Assembly (NCBI RefSeq): GCF_007990755.1
Contig: NZ_BJXA01000003.1
Coordinates: 186,001-250,000, forward strand
DNA length: 64,000 nt
Direction of reading: 5' to 3'
Source of the DNA: Nocardia ninae NBRC 108245
GTDB lineage: Bacteria; Actinomycetota; Actinomycetes; Mycobacteriales; Mycobacteriaceae
Under the pieces are notes generated by a model. That model was not told the DNA's origin and searched no databases. It saw only the letters and a program-made list of their open reading frames with translations. How positions within the stretch are numbered: position 1 is the stretch's first letter; the number at the start of each line of letters is the position of its first letter. The translations under genes and the position numbers were made by a program. Shown here piece after piece: positions 26,890-35,304 of the stretch.

Positions 26890-26928
26890 CCGAACGGGAC
26901 ATGACACGCTCGGTCATGTCCCGTTCGG
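26890..26928. terminator. Terminator of the siderophore operon
   Basis: A perfect 16-bp stem (CCGAACGGGACATGAC / GTCATGTCCCGTTCGG) with a 7-base loop, ten bases after the lipoprotein stop. Confidence 0.85.
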
Positions 26929-26985
26929 CGTATCCAGGTACCGATCAGCTACCTGGGTGGGGCGCAGGGTCGGCTGGTGTAAGTG

Positions 26986-27001
26986 GAGTACGGAAGTACT
27001 C
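26986..27001. promoter_or_regulatory. Short operator-like palindrome
   Basis: GAGTAC and GTACTC surround GGAA, about 80 bases before the CAO-like pair. A regulator-binding site is possible; none is encoded next to it. Confidence 0.35.
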
Positions 27002-27081
27002 GCGACCTGTTCAGTGCGGCGTCGAAGGATGAGGGGGCGCGGAAAACCGCGCGCTAGTTACCAAGAGCATGGAGTTCGCTC

Positions 27082-27741
27082 ATGGCCGAAAGATTCACCC
27101 TTCCGCCTCCGGGATTTCTGCGCACCGAGATCATCGACCTCGGCCCCGTCATCGACCCGAAGTTTTCCGACGCGCGCGACTGGAGCGAACTGCTCCCGCC
27201 GGTGCAGACCACCCCGGTGTACTCCGAGGCGCGGGATCTGCGATCGACCGACGAAGCGGCGGCCGTCGCACCCGAGGTGGCGCTGAGCCAGGCGGGCGTC
27301 AACGACCTGCTCGACGGCAAGCGCTACGAGATCATCAGCGTCGGAACCCGATTCCTGGACCGGGACACCGAATATCCGGTGGTCGTCATCTACAACTACT
27401 CCGACGATGTCGTCATCGAGGCGATCGTCGACGTGACCACCCGGTCGCTCGTCGAGCTGCACGAGACGCTGACCCAGCCCGCCATGTCCGAGGTCGAGGA
27501 AGCTCGCGCCATCGAATTGGTGCGCCGGGACGGCCGGCTCGCCGAGCGCGGAATCGACGTCGACACCGGCGCCGGGCTGATCGTCGAGGACGTGAATTTT
27601 CACAGTTCGCGTTATCGGCATCGGCTAGTGGACCTGCGGTTCGGGCCCGCGGATCGGCGGTTGCCCACCGCCTTCGCGATCGTGGATCTCAGTGCGGAAG
27701 ACGTGGCCGAGGTCGGCCTGATTCCTGGGGTGATTTCATGA
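27082..27741 (+). CDS. Copper-amine-oxidase N-terminal-domain-like protein
   Basis: A 219-residue soluble protein of strands and short helices (for example GKRYEIISVGTRFLDRDTEYPVVVIYNYSDDVVIEAIVDVTTRSLVELHETLTQP). Regular repeats of 'hydrophobic strand, then Asp-rich turn' and its place before a CAO-like domain gene suggest the N2/N3 (PepSY-like) domains that precede the catalytic domain of copper amine oxidases. It overlaps the next gene by four bases (ATGA), so the two are made together. Assignment by context and pattern only. Confidence 0.55.
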   Translation: MAERFTLPPPGFLRTEIIDLGPVIDPKFSDARDWSELLPPVQTTPVYSEARDLRSTDEAAAVAPEVALSQAGVNDLLDGKRYEIISVGTRFLDRDTEYPVVVIYNYSDDVVIEAIVDVTTRSLVELHETLTQPAMSEVEEARAIELVRRDGRLAERGIDVDTGAGLIVEDVNFHSSRYRHRLVDLRFGPADRRLPTAFAIVDLSAEDVAEVGLIPGVIS

Positions 27742-28580
27742 GTAGCTCAGGGACAGTCAGTTGGCCGCCCGAGGCTCCGGTCTGGAGGTTCTATTGGGAG
27801 GTCCTCGACGGCAAGAGCGAAGCCATCGCTTTCCGCGACGTCTTCTACAAGGGCATCAAGGTGCTGCACCGGGCCAGCCTGCCGATGATCCGCGTGCAAT
27901 ACGACGGCGGCGCGGGCGGACCGTACAAGGACCCGCTCAGCAGCGGCAATATGCAACGGCCCGTGGCGATCTACGAGGGCAGCGCTCCGGACCACCGCTT
28001 CCTGGTGGTGGAGAGCTATCACGTCATCGGGCGCTACCGCCTGCTCAACCGGTGGATCTTCCGCAGTGACGGCATCATCCTGCCGCAGCTCTACAGCGCC
28101 GGTCTGCAACATCCGGCCAACCATCGCCACCACACCTATTGGCGATTCGACTGGGACATCGACGGTGCCGCGAACAACCTCGCGCTGCAACACGCACTGA
28201 CGAGCCAGGATTGGGGTTACGGCCCCGGCTGGATCCCACGGAAGAACGAACTGTCCTCGATCCACATCGGCGACAATCGTTGGGCGGTCATCAAGAAGGG
28301 CACCGGCCGCGGTTTCCTCATCGACAAGGGACCGTTCGACGGTGCCAGCGACTGGTTCTCCCGGCTCGACGTCGCGATCACCGCCTATCACGGACCCGAA
28401 GATCTCGGTGGTGCGCTGGGCAACGCGAACGACGACGAGATCTGGCGGCACGTCAATGGTGAGAACACCGACGGTCAGGACATCGTGATGTGGTACGTCG
28501 CGCACCTCTATCACGAGGCGCACGACGGCGGTGATGAGTGGCACGTGTGCGGGCCGATTCTGCGGCAGTTCGGTTACTGA
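27738..28580 (+). CDS. Divergent copper-amine-oxidase catalytic-domain-like protein
   Basis: A 280-residue protein that resembles the C-terminal domain of copper amine oxidases but is about 120 residues shorter. The segment VVESYHVIGRYRLLNRWIF aligns with the topaquinone region TxxNYD, with Ser in place of the Asn before the Tyr. HPANHRHHTYWRFDWDIDG matches the HxH copper-ligand strand, and YHEAHDGGDEWHV the third His. Whether cofactor formation is possible is unclear. It is coupled to the N2/N3-like gene before it and ends at a bidirectional terminator. Confidence 0.65.
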   Translation: MSSSGTVSWPPEAPVWRFYWEVLDGKSEAIAFRDVFYKGIKVLHRASLPMIRVQYDGGAGGPYKDPLSSGNMQRPVAIYEGSAPDHRFLVVESYHVIGRYRLLNRWIFRSDGIILPQLYSAGLQHPANHRHHTYWRFDWDIDGAANNLALQHALTSQDWGYGPGWIPRKNELSSIHIGDNRWAVIKKGTGRGFLIDKGPFDGASDWFSRLDVAITAYHGPEDLGGALGNANDDEIWRHVNGENTDGQDIVMWYVAHLYHEAHDGGDEWHVCGPILRQFGY

Positions 28581-28589
28581 TCAGCGGGT

Positions 28590-28620
28590 TACGCGCCCCG
28601 GTCACCGGCCGGGGCGCGTA
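28590..28620. terminator. Bidirectional terminator
   Basis: 12-bp arms TACGCGCCCCGG and CCGGGGCGCGTA between the convergent CAO-like and carboxypeptidase genes. Confidence 0.75.
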
Positions 28621-28645
28621 TTCGCCTGTCCGCCTCCACCGAGTG

Positions 28646-29965
28646 TCAGACGGGTCGACCGTCGCGTAGTCGCGTGACGGCGGTGACGATCGCCATCGAT
28701 TGGATCGTGACCAGGCGGTGCACCGGGATCGAGTGCCCAGGGGCGTTGGTTTCGATATCGGTGCACCACTTTTCGAAGATCGCGGTGAACCGAGCGCGTT
28801 CCGCGGCGCAGCCCTCGCGCGGTTCGCTGTCGAGCAGGCGCAGCAGCATCCCGCCCGCACGCAGGCGGGCGACGCCGACCCACACGTACTCCTCGATGAA
28901 GACCTCGCCGCGGGTGGCGATGCGCGACTCGGTGGCGGAGCGTTTGGCAATGGCGTTGCCGCGCAGGGCGCGCACCGTATCCGTCAGTGCCCGCGCGAAC
29001 GGCGACCGACCGGGGACTCGCTCGAGCACGCCGCTCACGATCTCGGCGATCTCCTCGTAAGCGGTTGCGGTGGAATGCAGCACGCTCGCCAGGGAGCGTC
29101 CGCTGGGCGCGTCGTCGGTAACCCGCGAGTCGACCCACATCGGCAACTCGCACACCAGCAGCGCGGTCCCGTGGGCCGTCGCATAGTCACGAATGCCGCC
29201 GCCGTACATCATCGCCAGCGGCTCGACGCCCTCGGCGGCCAAGGTCTCGGCGATCCGCTGGAACGACGGCAGCTCGAACACGCCCGGCGCCCAGGTGCGC
29301 GCGCCGGGCACGTCGGGTGGTCCCTGGTAAATGGGCACACCCGCCGCGGTCAGCTGGTCGGTGAGCGCGGACCAGTAGTCGCGATCGCCGCCGGTGGCGT
29401 AGAAGAACCCGCCGCCGAAATCGGCATTGTGCAGCGAAACGATCAGCGCGGGCCGGGTCTGATCGATCAAACCCATCAGCGCCAGCGTCTCCGGGAGCGG
29501 CGCACCGACCGCGGTGCCGAGCCAGCTGGTCGGAAAGCACCACTCCGGCTGCTCGGCCGCGGGCGGACGGTAGAAGCCGCGCGCGACGCCGGATCTGGTG
29601 CGCGCACCGGCGAACCATCCTTCGTTCAGCCGGGTGCCGTCGGGATCCAGACACAGCAGGAAATGCCAGGTAGCGCCGAGGGTTTGCGCGGCATCCCCGG
29701 TCAGCCTGCCGAGCAGGTGGCGGATCGTCGCCATGCCGATCGGCTCGTTCGGATGCGGATTGCCGATGATCACCACCTGCGGAGCGCCCGCGCCGACCCG
29801 CACCGTCCGGATCGGATCGCCCGCACGCGATCTGCCGATCTCGGTGACCGTCACCCGATCCGGCAGCGCGCCGGCGAGTTTGTCGACGTATTCGTTCAAT
29901 TCGTCCACTGTCGGAAACGTGTCGATCCGCTCGACCACGCCGACGATTTCGCTGACCTCGTCCAC
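28646..29965 (-). CDS. M14-family zinc carboxypeptidase-like protein
   Basis: A 439-residue metallopeptidase. HPNE (near residue 72) gives the HxxE zinc ligands and LHNADFG the third His; DPDGTRLN matches the substrate-binding Asn/Arg area. No signal peptide is present, so the enzyme is cytoplasmic. Substrate unknown. It is convergent with the CAO-like pair; the ORF starts at the ATG 29965 close to an AT-rich upstream stretch. Confidence 0.8.
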   Translation of the reverse strand: MDEVSEIVGVVERIDTFPTVDELNEYVDKLAGALPDRVTVTEIGRSRAGDPIRTVRVGAGAPQVVIIGNPHPNEPIGMATIRHLLGRLTGDAAQTLGATWHFLLCLDPDGTRLNEGWFAGARTRSGVARGFYRPPAAEQPEWCFPTSWLGTAVGAPLPETLALMGLIDQTRPALIVSLHNADFGGGFFYATGGDRDYWSALTDQLTAAGVPIYQGPPDVPGARTWAPGVFELPSFQRIAETLAAEGVEPLAMMYGGGIRDYATAHGTALLVCELPMWVDSRVTDDAPSGRSLASVLHSTATAYEEIAEIVSGVLERVPGRSPFARALTDTVRALRGNAIAKRSATESRIATRGEVFIEEYVWVGVARLRAGGMLLRLLDSEPREGCAAERARFTAIFEKWCTDIETNAPGHSIPVHRLVTIQSMAIVTAVTRLRDGRPV

Positions 29966-30101
29966 CGCCGAATAACCTCATCCTCCGCCCTTATCAATAG
30001 TGGCCGCGGTCGGCGTCGAATGGGTCAGTTTGCCGTCAGCGGAACGGGTTCCGCACAATTGCTATCCGTTTTTAACATCCGATGACCGAATGAATGGGTG
30101 C

Positions 30102-32402
30102 CTAGCGGGGCACGCCGAACGAGGGCGGCGCGTCGGCTGCGGCGGTACCGAACCGTGCGTCCGGTTCGGCGCCCATGGTGAAGTCGAGGCGGCCGCCGGA
30201 CAGTGCGAAGGATTCGGGTAGCCAAGCCTTCGTCGTGTCCGCGCCGTTGACCCGCAACGCCCGGATGTACGGTGCGGCATCGGTGGCTTCGGGCGCGCTG
30301 ATGGTGATCCGCTCGCCGGAGGAGCGGCGGATCTCGGCGTTCGTGAAGGCCGGCCCGTGCACGAAAAGCTCGGCGCGGCCGGGGATTACGGGGTAGAGGC
30401 CGAGCGAGGCCCAGACGTACCAGGCCGACATGGTGCCGAGATCGTCGTTGCCCGCCAGGCCGTTCGGCGTCGGGCTGAAGAGTTCGGTGCGGGCGCGCCG
30501 GACGACCTCCTGGGTCCGGTCGGGGAGGCCGGCCCAGGCGTACAGCCACGGCGTTTGCAGCGTCGGCTCGTTGCCGAGGTAGGCGAAGGGGGCGTGCGGG
30601 CCCGCGTTCAGCTGGCTGAAGAAGGTGTCCAGCCGTCCGGCCGCCTCGGCGTTGCCGCCCATCATGTCGAAGAGGGCGCGGACATCGTGGAAGGTCATCC
30701 AATGGTATTGCGCGCCATTGCCTTCCACATATCCGTCGGTGCCTGCCGGGTCGAAGAAAGGATTGAAGAGGCCTTCGGCGGACCGGGGTTGCAGCCATTT
30801 CGTCAGGGGGTTGTACAGATGTTGCCAGCCATGGGAGCTGCGCAGGAACTTGTCGTGGACGCTGCGTTCACCGAGCCGGTGCGCCAACTGTGCGATGCCG
30901 AAGTCGGCGATGTTGTATTCGAGGGTGTCGGAGACCTGACCGGGCACCCAGCCGAGCCGCTGGTAATGCTCGTTGGCCGGTCGTTCGGTATAGCCGGACT
31001 TCTCGCCGATGCGCAGCGCACCCTCGACCATCGAATCGAGTGCTTCCCGAGCGTCGAAGTCACGCGCTCCGAAGGCGTACGTGCTGGCGATGATCGAGTG
31101 GTACGGGTCGCCGTTCATCACACCGGTGACGGTGTTCTGATGCGACCAACGGTCCCAGACGTTGCCGAGGACGCGCGCGTTGTCATACATCGACTGGGCT
31201 ATGTCGGAAGCGACATCGGGTGCCAACCAGGCGAGTAGCTGGGTCTCGCTGCGGTAGATGTCCCAGCCGGAGAAGGTGGCGTAGTAGTGGTGTCCGGGGC
31301 GCACTCGGTGTGTCTGGCCGTCGAAGCCGGTGTAGCTGCCGTCGACGTCGTCGAAGATGTACGGCTGCAGGAACACGTGGTAGAGCGCGGAATAGAAGGT
31401 GCGCAACCGATCCTGGTCGCCGCCGGTCACCTGGATCTGATCGAGCCTGCGCCGCCACGCCTCGCGCGCGTCCACCCGGACGGTGTCGAAGTCCTTCGGG
31501 CCGATCTCGGCGGTGAGATTGGCGCGCGCACCGTCGAGGCTGACATAGGACAGGCCGGTGCGCATCTGTACCGGCTGGGCGGAGTCGAATTGCAGGAAGA
31601 CGCCGGTGCCGAGGCCGTTGCTCGCGATCTCGCCGGATTTCGTGCGCCGGGTCGGTGCCGCACCACGGGTGGTGGTCGTGCCCGGCTTGATGACGTTGTC
31701 CTGCCAGCTGCCCGAGGCGGTGAACGGGCGGTCGAAGGTGGCGTGGAAGTAGACCCGGTAGCGGCCGCGCGAGCCGCAGAAACCGCCGGTGAGTGCCCAG
31801 CCGGAGACCGTGTTTCCGTCGATGGCGATCTCGGCGTCGTCGACTCCGCTCACCGAGCCGGTGACATCGAGCAGCAGCGTGCCCGGCTTGTCCTTCGGAA
31901 AGGTGAAGCGTGCGACACCGGCCCTGGTCGACGCGGTCAGTTCGGTTTCCACGCCGCTGTCGGCGGTGACCCGGTAGTAGCCGGGGCTGGCCTGTTCGTT
32001 CGCATGATCGAAGGTTTGCAGGTAACCGGCGCCGTCGACGGCCGGTGACCGGCCGATGATGCCGGAGATCGGGAGGACCGGAAAGTCCTGCGCGCCGGTG
32101 CAACCGGGGCCGGAAATGTGCGTCATCGAGAAGCCGTAGAGGCGGTTGTCCTCGTATTTGTAGCCACCGCCCGCGGTGCGCACCGTGTCCGGGCTCCACT
32201 GCATCATTCCGAACGGTGCGACCGCGCCGGGGAAGGTCATGCCCGCGCCGCCGCCGTGGCCGAAATCGGGTCCGCCGTCCTGCGTTCCGACGAATGGGTT
32301 CACGTACCTGCTGGAATCGACCGCCGTCTCGGCGTGTGCGGCAACGGGAATGAAGGGGAGCAACAAGGGAACAACGATGCCGGCAAGACGGCGACGCGAC
32401 AT
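30102..32402 (-). CDS. GH92 family alpha-mannosidase, secreted
   Basis: A 766-residue exo-alpha-mannosidase of glycoside hydrolase family 92. It begins with SRRRLAGIV followed by a hydrophobic stretch and AHA at the signal cleavage site, so it is exported, perhaps by Tat. Family motifs are YVNPFVGTQDGG, FPGAVAPFGMMQWSPDT, GYVEGNGAQYHWMTFHDV and GNDDLGTMSAWYVWASLGLYPV. I start at the ATG 32402, which has AGGAGAGG directly before it; a start at 32450 is also open. It probably trims mannan-type glycans. Confidence 0.9.
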   Translation of the reverse strand: MSRRRLAGIVVPLLLPFIPVAAHAETAVDSSRYVNPFVGTQDGGPDFGHGGGAGMTFPGAVAPFGMMQWSPDTVRTAGGGYKYEDNRLYGFSMTHISGPGCTGAQDFPVLPISGIIGRSPAVDGAGYLQTFDHANEQASPGYYRVTADSGVETELTASTRAGVARFTFPKDKPGTLLLDVTGSVSGVDDAEIAIDGNTVSGWALTGGFCGSRGRYRVYFHATFDRPFTASGSWQDNVIKPGTTTTRGAAPTRRTKSGEIASNGLGTGVFLQFDSAQPVQMRTGLSYVSLDGARANLTAEIGPKDFDTVRVDAREAWRRRLDQIQVTGGDQDRLRTFYSALYHVFLQPYIFDDVDGSYTGFDGQTHRVRPGHHYYATFSGWDIYRSETQLLAWLAPDVASDIAQSMYDNARVLGNVWDRWSHQNTVTGVMNGDPYHSIIASTYAFGARDFDAREALDSMVEGALRIGEKSGYTERPANEHYQRLGWVPGQVSDTLEYNIADFGIAQLAHRLGERSVHDKFLRSSHGWQHLYNPLTKWLQPRSAEGLFNPFFDPAGTDGYVEGNGAQYHWMTFHDVRALFDMMGGNAEAAGRLDTFFSQLNAGPHAPFAYLGNEPTLQTPWLYAWAGLPDRTQEVVRRARTELFSPTPNGLAGNDDLGTMSAWYVWASLGLYPVIPGRAELFVHGPAFTNAEIRRSSGERITISAPEATDAAPYIRALRVNGADTTKAWLPESFALSGGRLDFTMGAEPDARFGTAAADAPPSFGVPR

Positions 32403-32626
32403 ACCTCTCCTCGGCGAGCTGGCGACAACGTTGCCTCTGTGCGGGTTCATCCTGGCATCGGATTGTTCGCCGGAACGATCGACACGCCGCTGATCTGCGG
32501 TTTTGTTGTTTGCCGGTGATAGTGGGCGTTGCGTGGGGGTTTCGAGACCGCGCGGCCGGTTACGCAGCAGCAGTACAAGATCGAGCCGGAGCGCGGGCTG
32601 GATCGCGACGGCGGGAGGTATCGATC

Positions 32627-33466
32627 ATGGGTGTGGGGGAGCTGTTGGCGTTGGCTTCGGCGGTGTGCTTCGGGACGACGCACTTTCTGAGCGCGTTGCT
32701 TTCTCGTCGCGCTGATGCCACGGCGGTGGCGTTGTATGCGCAGATCGGCGGAAGTGTGCTGATTCTTGCTGCGGTCCCGTTGGTGGCGGCGCCGCACGTT
32801 ACGGCGTCGGCATTGGCGTGGGGGGCGTTGTCCGGCATCGGGACCGGGCTCGGGGTCACGTTCCTTTATCGCGGGGTCAGTGGGGGACGGTTGAGTGTCG
32901 TGGTGCCGTTGAGTGACGTCGGTGCGTTGATGCTGCCGGTGATGGTGGGTGTGCTGCTGTTGGGGGAGCGGCCGTCGTTGCTGAGCTGGGCTGGGATCGC
33001 CGCCGCCGGGCCGGCGATGTGGTTGGTTTCCCGGTCGTGCGACGACGATGATCGCCTCAGTGGCGGCAGCGGCGATGGGCTGATCGCGGGGGCCGGGTTT
33101 GCTTTGCAATTCATCGCGTTGGCCCGGATCGACCCAGCGGCTGGGTTGTGGCCGCTGGTGGTCAGCCGGTTCGCCTCGGTGGTTGCGATCGTGCCGCTCG
33201 CGGTGGGGGTGCACGCGTCGCTGCGGATGCGTCCGCGGCTGCTGCTCGGGGCGGTCGGTACCGGGGCGCTCGGTACGGTGGGGGTGGTGCTCTATACCTG
33301 GGCCACTTGGCAGCAGCTGCTCGCGATCGCCGTGGTGCTGGCGGCGCTGTATCCCGTCATTCCAGTTGTGCTCGGGCTCACGGTGTTACGGGAGCGCGTG
33401 ACTCGAACGCAGATGGCCGGGCTGGTTCTGGCGGCTGCCTCCATTACGGGGATCGCGCTCGCTTGA
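32627..33466 (+). CDS. EamA/DMT-family transporter
   Basis: A 279-residue membrane protein of ten predicted helices in two EamA halves (first ends at GERPSLLSWAGIAAAGPAMWLVS; second at LRERVTRTQMAGLVLAAASITGIALA). Members export metabolites or amino acids. GGGAGGT precedes the ATG at 32627. It is convergent with the saccharopine-dehydrogenase-like gene, with a one-base gap. Confidence 0.85.
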   Translation: MGVGELLALASAVCFGTTHFLSALLSRRADATAVALYAQIGGSVLILAAVPLVAAPHVTASALAWGALSGIGTGLGVTFLYRGVSGGRLSVVVPLSDVGALMLPVMVGVLLLGERPSLLSWAGIAAAGPAMWLVSRSCDDDDRLSGGSGDGLIAGAGFALQFIALARIDPAAGLWPLVVSRFASVVAIVPLAVGVHASLRMRPRLLLGAVGTGALGTVGVVLYTWATWQQLLAIAVVLAALYPVIPVVLGLTVLRERVTRTQMAGLVLAAASITGIALA

Positions 33467-33467
33467 G

Positions 33468-34397
33468 TCAGCTCTCGAGATGGATTGCGTTGTCGTGCAG
33501 AGTATCCCGCAAGTCGGCGAGGGTGAGAATTTCGTGGATCCAGGTGGGCGCGGTGAGGGTAGTGTTGAGGACCGCGCGCACGACGGCGGCGGTGACCACG
33601 GCGGTGGCCAGGGATTGGCCGCGGCCCGCCGCCCAGCGGACCGAGCCGTCCGTCGCGCGGGCGAGCACCACCCAGCGGTCGCTGCCCGGCATGCGTTTCG
33701 GCGTAAGCGAACTCAATGCTGGTGCCCGGGTGAGCAGGGCGAGACCTGTGGTGGCCGAGCGGGAGTCGAGACGTAGGTAGGTGCGGACCGGGACCCCGAA
33801 TTCTCGAGTGAGGCGGTGCTGGTCGGCGAAGTCGGCGCGCAGGGCCGCGGCGGGTTTGTAGCCGGACTCTTTCGGTGTCTCGAAACGTGTTGGCTTGGTG
33901 AAGTTTCGGATACTGGTGCCGTCGGGGTCGGGGAAGTGCTTGCCGAGTAGGCCGTAGGTCCAGGCGGTTGCGGCGGGGCCGTGCTTTTCGCCGGATCCGA
34001 GGCCGGTCATGATGTCGACCGGGCCGCGGTGGTTGGCGAGGGTTTCCACGGCGAGCAGGGTGGTCAAGCCGGGGGCCAAACCGACGCCGAGGACGACCGG
34101 GCCTGCGATCTTCTCCAGGCTCTGCACGTATTCGCTGGTGGCAGAGATATCCAGGAACGGGATGCCGCGTCCGGCGCATGTCTCGGCCAGCCGGATGTCC
34201 TCGGAGCCTGCGCAATTGACCACTGCGGCAACGTCGTTCAGTGCGGCACCGAAGCTGTCCGGCGCGGACAGGTCGAGTACTACGTCCGCTCGGGCGGGGT
34301 CTCGGCCTGCGGCCAGCGCCGTTAGGCCATCCGCTCGCAGCAGGCGCACGACGTGTGCGCCGACCGCTCCATAGCCGCCCAGTACCAGCACGTTCAT
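33468..34397 (-). CDS. Saccharopine-dehydrogenase-like NAD(P)-binding protein
   Basis: A 309-residue Rossmann protein starting with VLVLGGYGAVGAHVVRLL (GxGxxG) and followed by DISATSEYVQSLEKIAGPVVLGVGLAPGLTTLLAVETL, as in the short saccharopine-reductase-like group. GGAGGT precedes the ATG at 34397. Substrate unknown. Confidence 0.8.
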   Translation of the reverse strand: MNVLVLGGYGAVGAHVVRLLRADGLTALAAGRDPARADVVLDLSAPDSFGAALNDVAAVVNCAGSEDIRLAETCAGRGIPFLDISATSEYVQSLEKIAGPVVLGVGLAPGLTTLLAVETLANHRGPVDIMTGLGSGEKHGPAATAWTYGLLGKHFPDPDGTSIRNFTKPTRFETPKESGYKPAAALRADFADQHRLTREFGVPVRTYLRLDSRSATTGLALLTRAPALSSLTPKRMPGSDRWVVLARATDGSVRWAAGRGQSLATAVVTAAVVRAVLNTTLTAPTWIHEILTLADLRDTLHDNAIHLES

Positions 34398-34490
34398 CGA
34401 AAGACCTCCGAAAGTTGTTGCACCGTGAGGTCGTGGACCAGGCGCGCAATGCCCACTGTAGTGAATCTCGCGCCGCGCCCTCAGGGAAGC

Positions 34491-34564
34491 GAGCCGCACA
34501 CCCTTCGTGTGAACCGCACACCCGGTATAGCGGGTGTGCAGCTCACAGAAAGGGTGTGCGGCTC
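34491..34564. repeat. Nested inverted repeats with four GCACACCC half-sites
   Basis: Outer arms 34491-34512 and 34543-34564 match at 20 of 22 positions. Inside, GCACACCCG (34516-34524) and CGGGTGTGC (34531-34539) form a second perfect stem around GTATAG. GCACACCC thus occurs four times in 74 bases. It lies between the antitoxin stop and the dehydrogenase start, so it could end the TA transcript, bind a regulator, or both. Confidence 0.65.
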
Positions 34565-34583
34565 TCCGTTCGAACCGGAGGAG

Positions 34584-34916
34584 TCAACTAGCGCGCGGGT
34601 GGATCGGACGGACGCCGGCGAGCGCGCGCAACGCGTCGGCGCGGGAGATGGGTTGGTCGTCGGCGAGGGCGGCGAGTTCGACGGCGAGCCAGTCGCGGAT
34701 GAGTTCGCTCATGCTGATGCCGCGGGCCTGGGCTTCGGCTTTGATGGATTGGTCCATGTCGAGGGGGAGGCGCAGGGAGCGCACCACCATGATGTCCTCG
34801 CCGGGCGTCATCGGCGGCGGCACGTCGGCATCGCGTACCGGTGCGTCGTCGAAGACGAGGCTGTCCATCAACTCGTCCACGCCCTGCGGGGTGGCCGGAA
34901 AGTCGTTGTCGCCCAT
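34584..34916 (-). CDS. RHH antitoxin, BrnA/CopG-like
   Basis: A 110-residue protein with a C-terminal ribbon-helix-helix (VRSLRLPLDMDQSIKAEAQARGISMSELIRDWLA), the DNA-binding fold of many antitoxins. It starts at an ATG that overlaps the stop of the toxin gene (TGATG), in toxin-first order as in brnTA. The toxin binding region is probably the polar N-terminus. Confidence 0.75.
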   Translation of the reverse strand: MGDNDFPATPQGVDELMDSLVFDDAPVRDADVPPPMTPGEDIMVVRSLRLPLDMDQSIKAEAQARGISMSELIRDWLAVELAALADDQPISRADALRALAGVRPIHPRAS

Positions 34917-35203
34917 CACTGGTTCTCCTGTTCCCACTTTTCGAACTCGGCCACCTGCTCCGGGCTCATCGGTCGGGCGGCGACGATCTGCCATTGCCAA
35001 GGTTCGGCTTGGCGCAGGCCCACGATCAGCGGTCGGCCCGCGGCCGTGCGACCCCAGATCGTGAGCATCTCGATGCCCGTACTGCCGCGACCGCGGCGTG
35101 GCCATCGTCGCTGCTTGGTCAGCACCTGCATCACCTCGTTCGGAGAGATCCCGATGAGCATGTCCAACGCCCAATCAGGCCACTCGAAACCCACACTCCG
35201 CAT
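34916..35203 (-). CDS. BrnT-like toxin candidate
   Basis: A 95-residue basic protein. The second half (GRTAAGRPLIVGLRQ then WQIVAARPMSPEQVAEFEKWEQ) follows the strand pattern of BrnT/RelE-type ribonucleases, which cleave mRNA. Identity to described families is low and the call rests on size, gene order and the adjacent RHH gene. Its start codon lies inside a palindrome expected to bind the RHH antitoxin. Confidence 0.6.
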   Translation of the reverse strand: MRSVGFEWPDWALDMLIGISPNEVMQVLTKQRRWPRRGRGSTGIEMLTIWGRTAAGRPLIVGLRQAEPWQWQIVAARPMSPEQVAEFEKWEQENQ

Positions 35204-35218
35204 AATACGCGTGTATTA
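35203..35218. promoter_or_regulatory. Autoregulatory operator of the toxin-antitoxin pair
   Basis: TAATAC and GTATTA surround GCGT. The site overlaps the start codon and promoter region of the toxin gene, as expected for RHH autoregulation. Confidence 0.6.
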
Positions 35219-35304
35219 CGCCTGGTGGCTATAGGTACCGGCCTGGCGCGTCCTGCCGCGAAATCCAGCTGCGTCCCGATCTGCCGCGCTGGTAGAAGTA
35301 ATGC

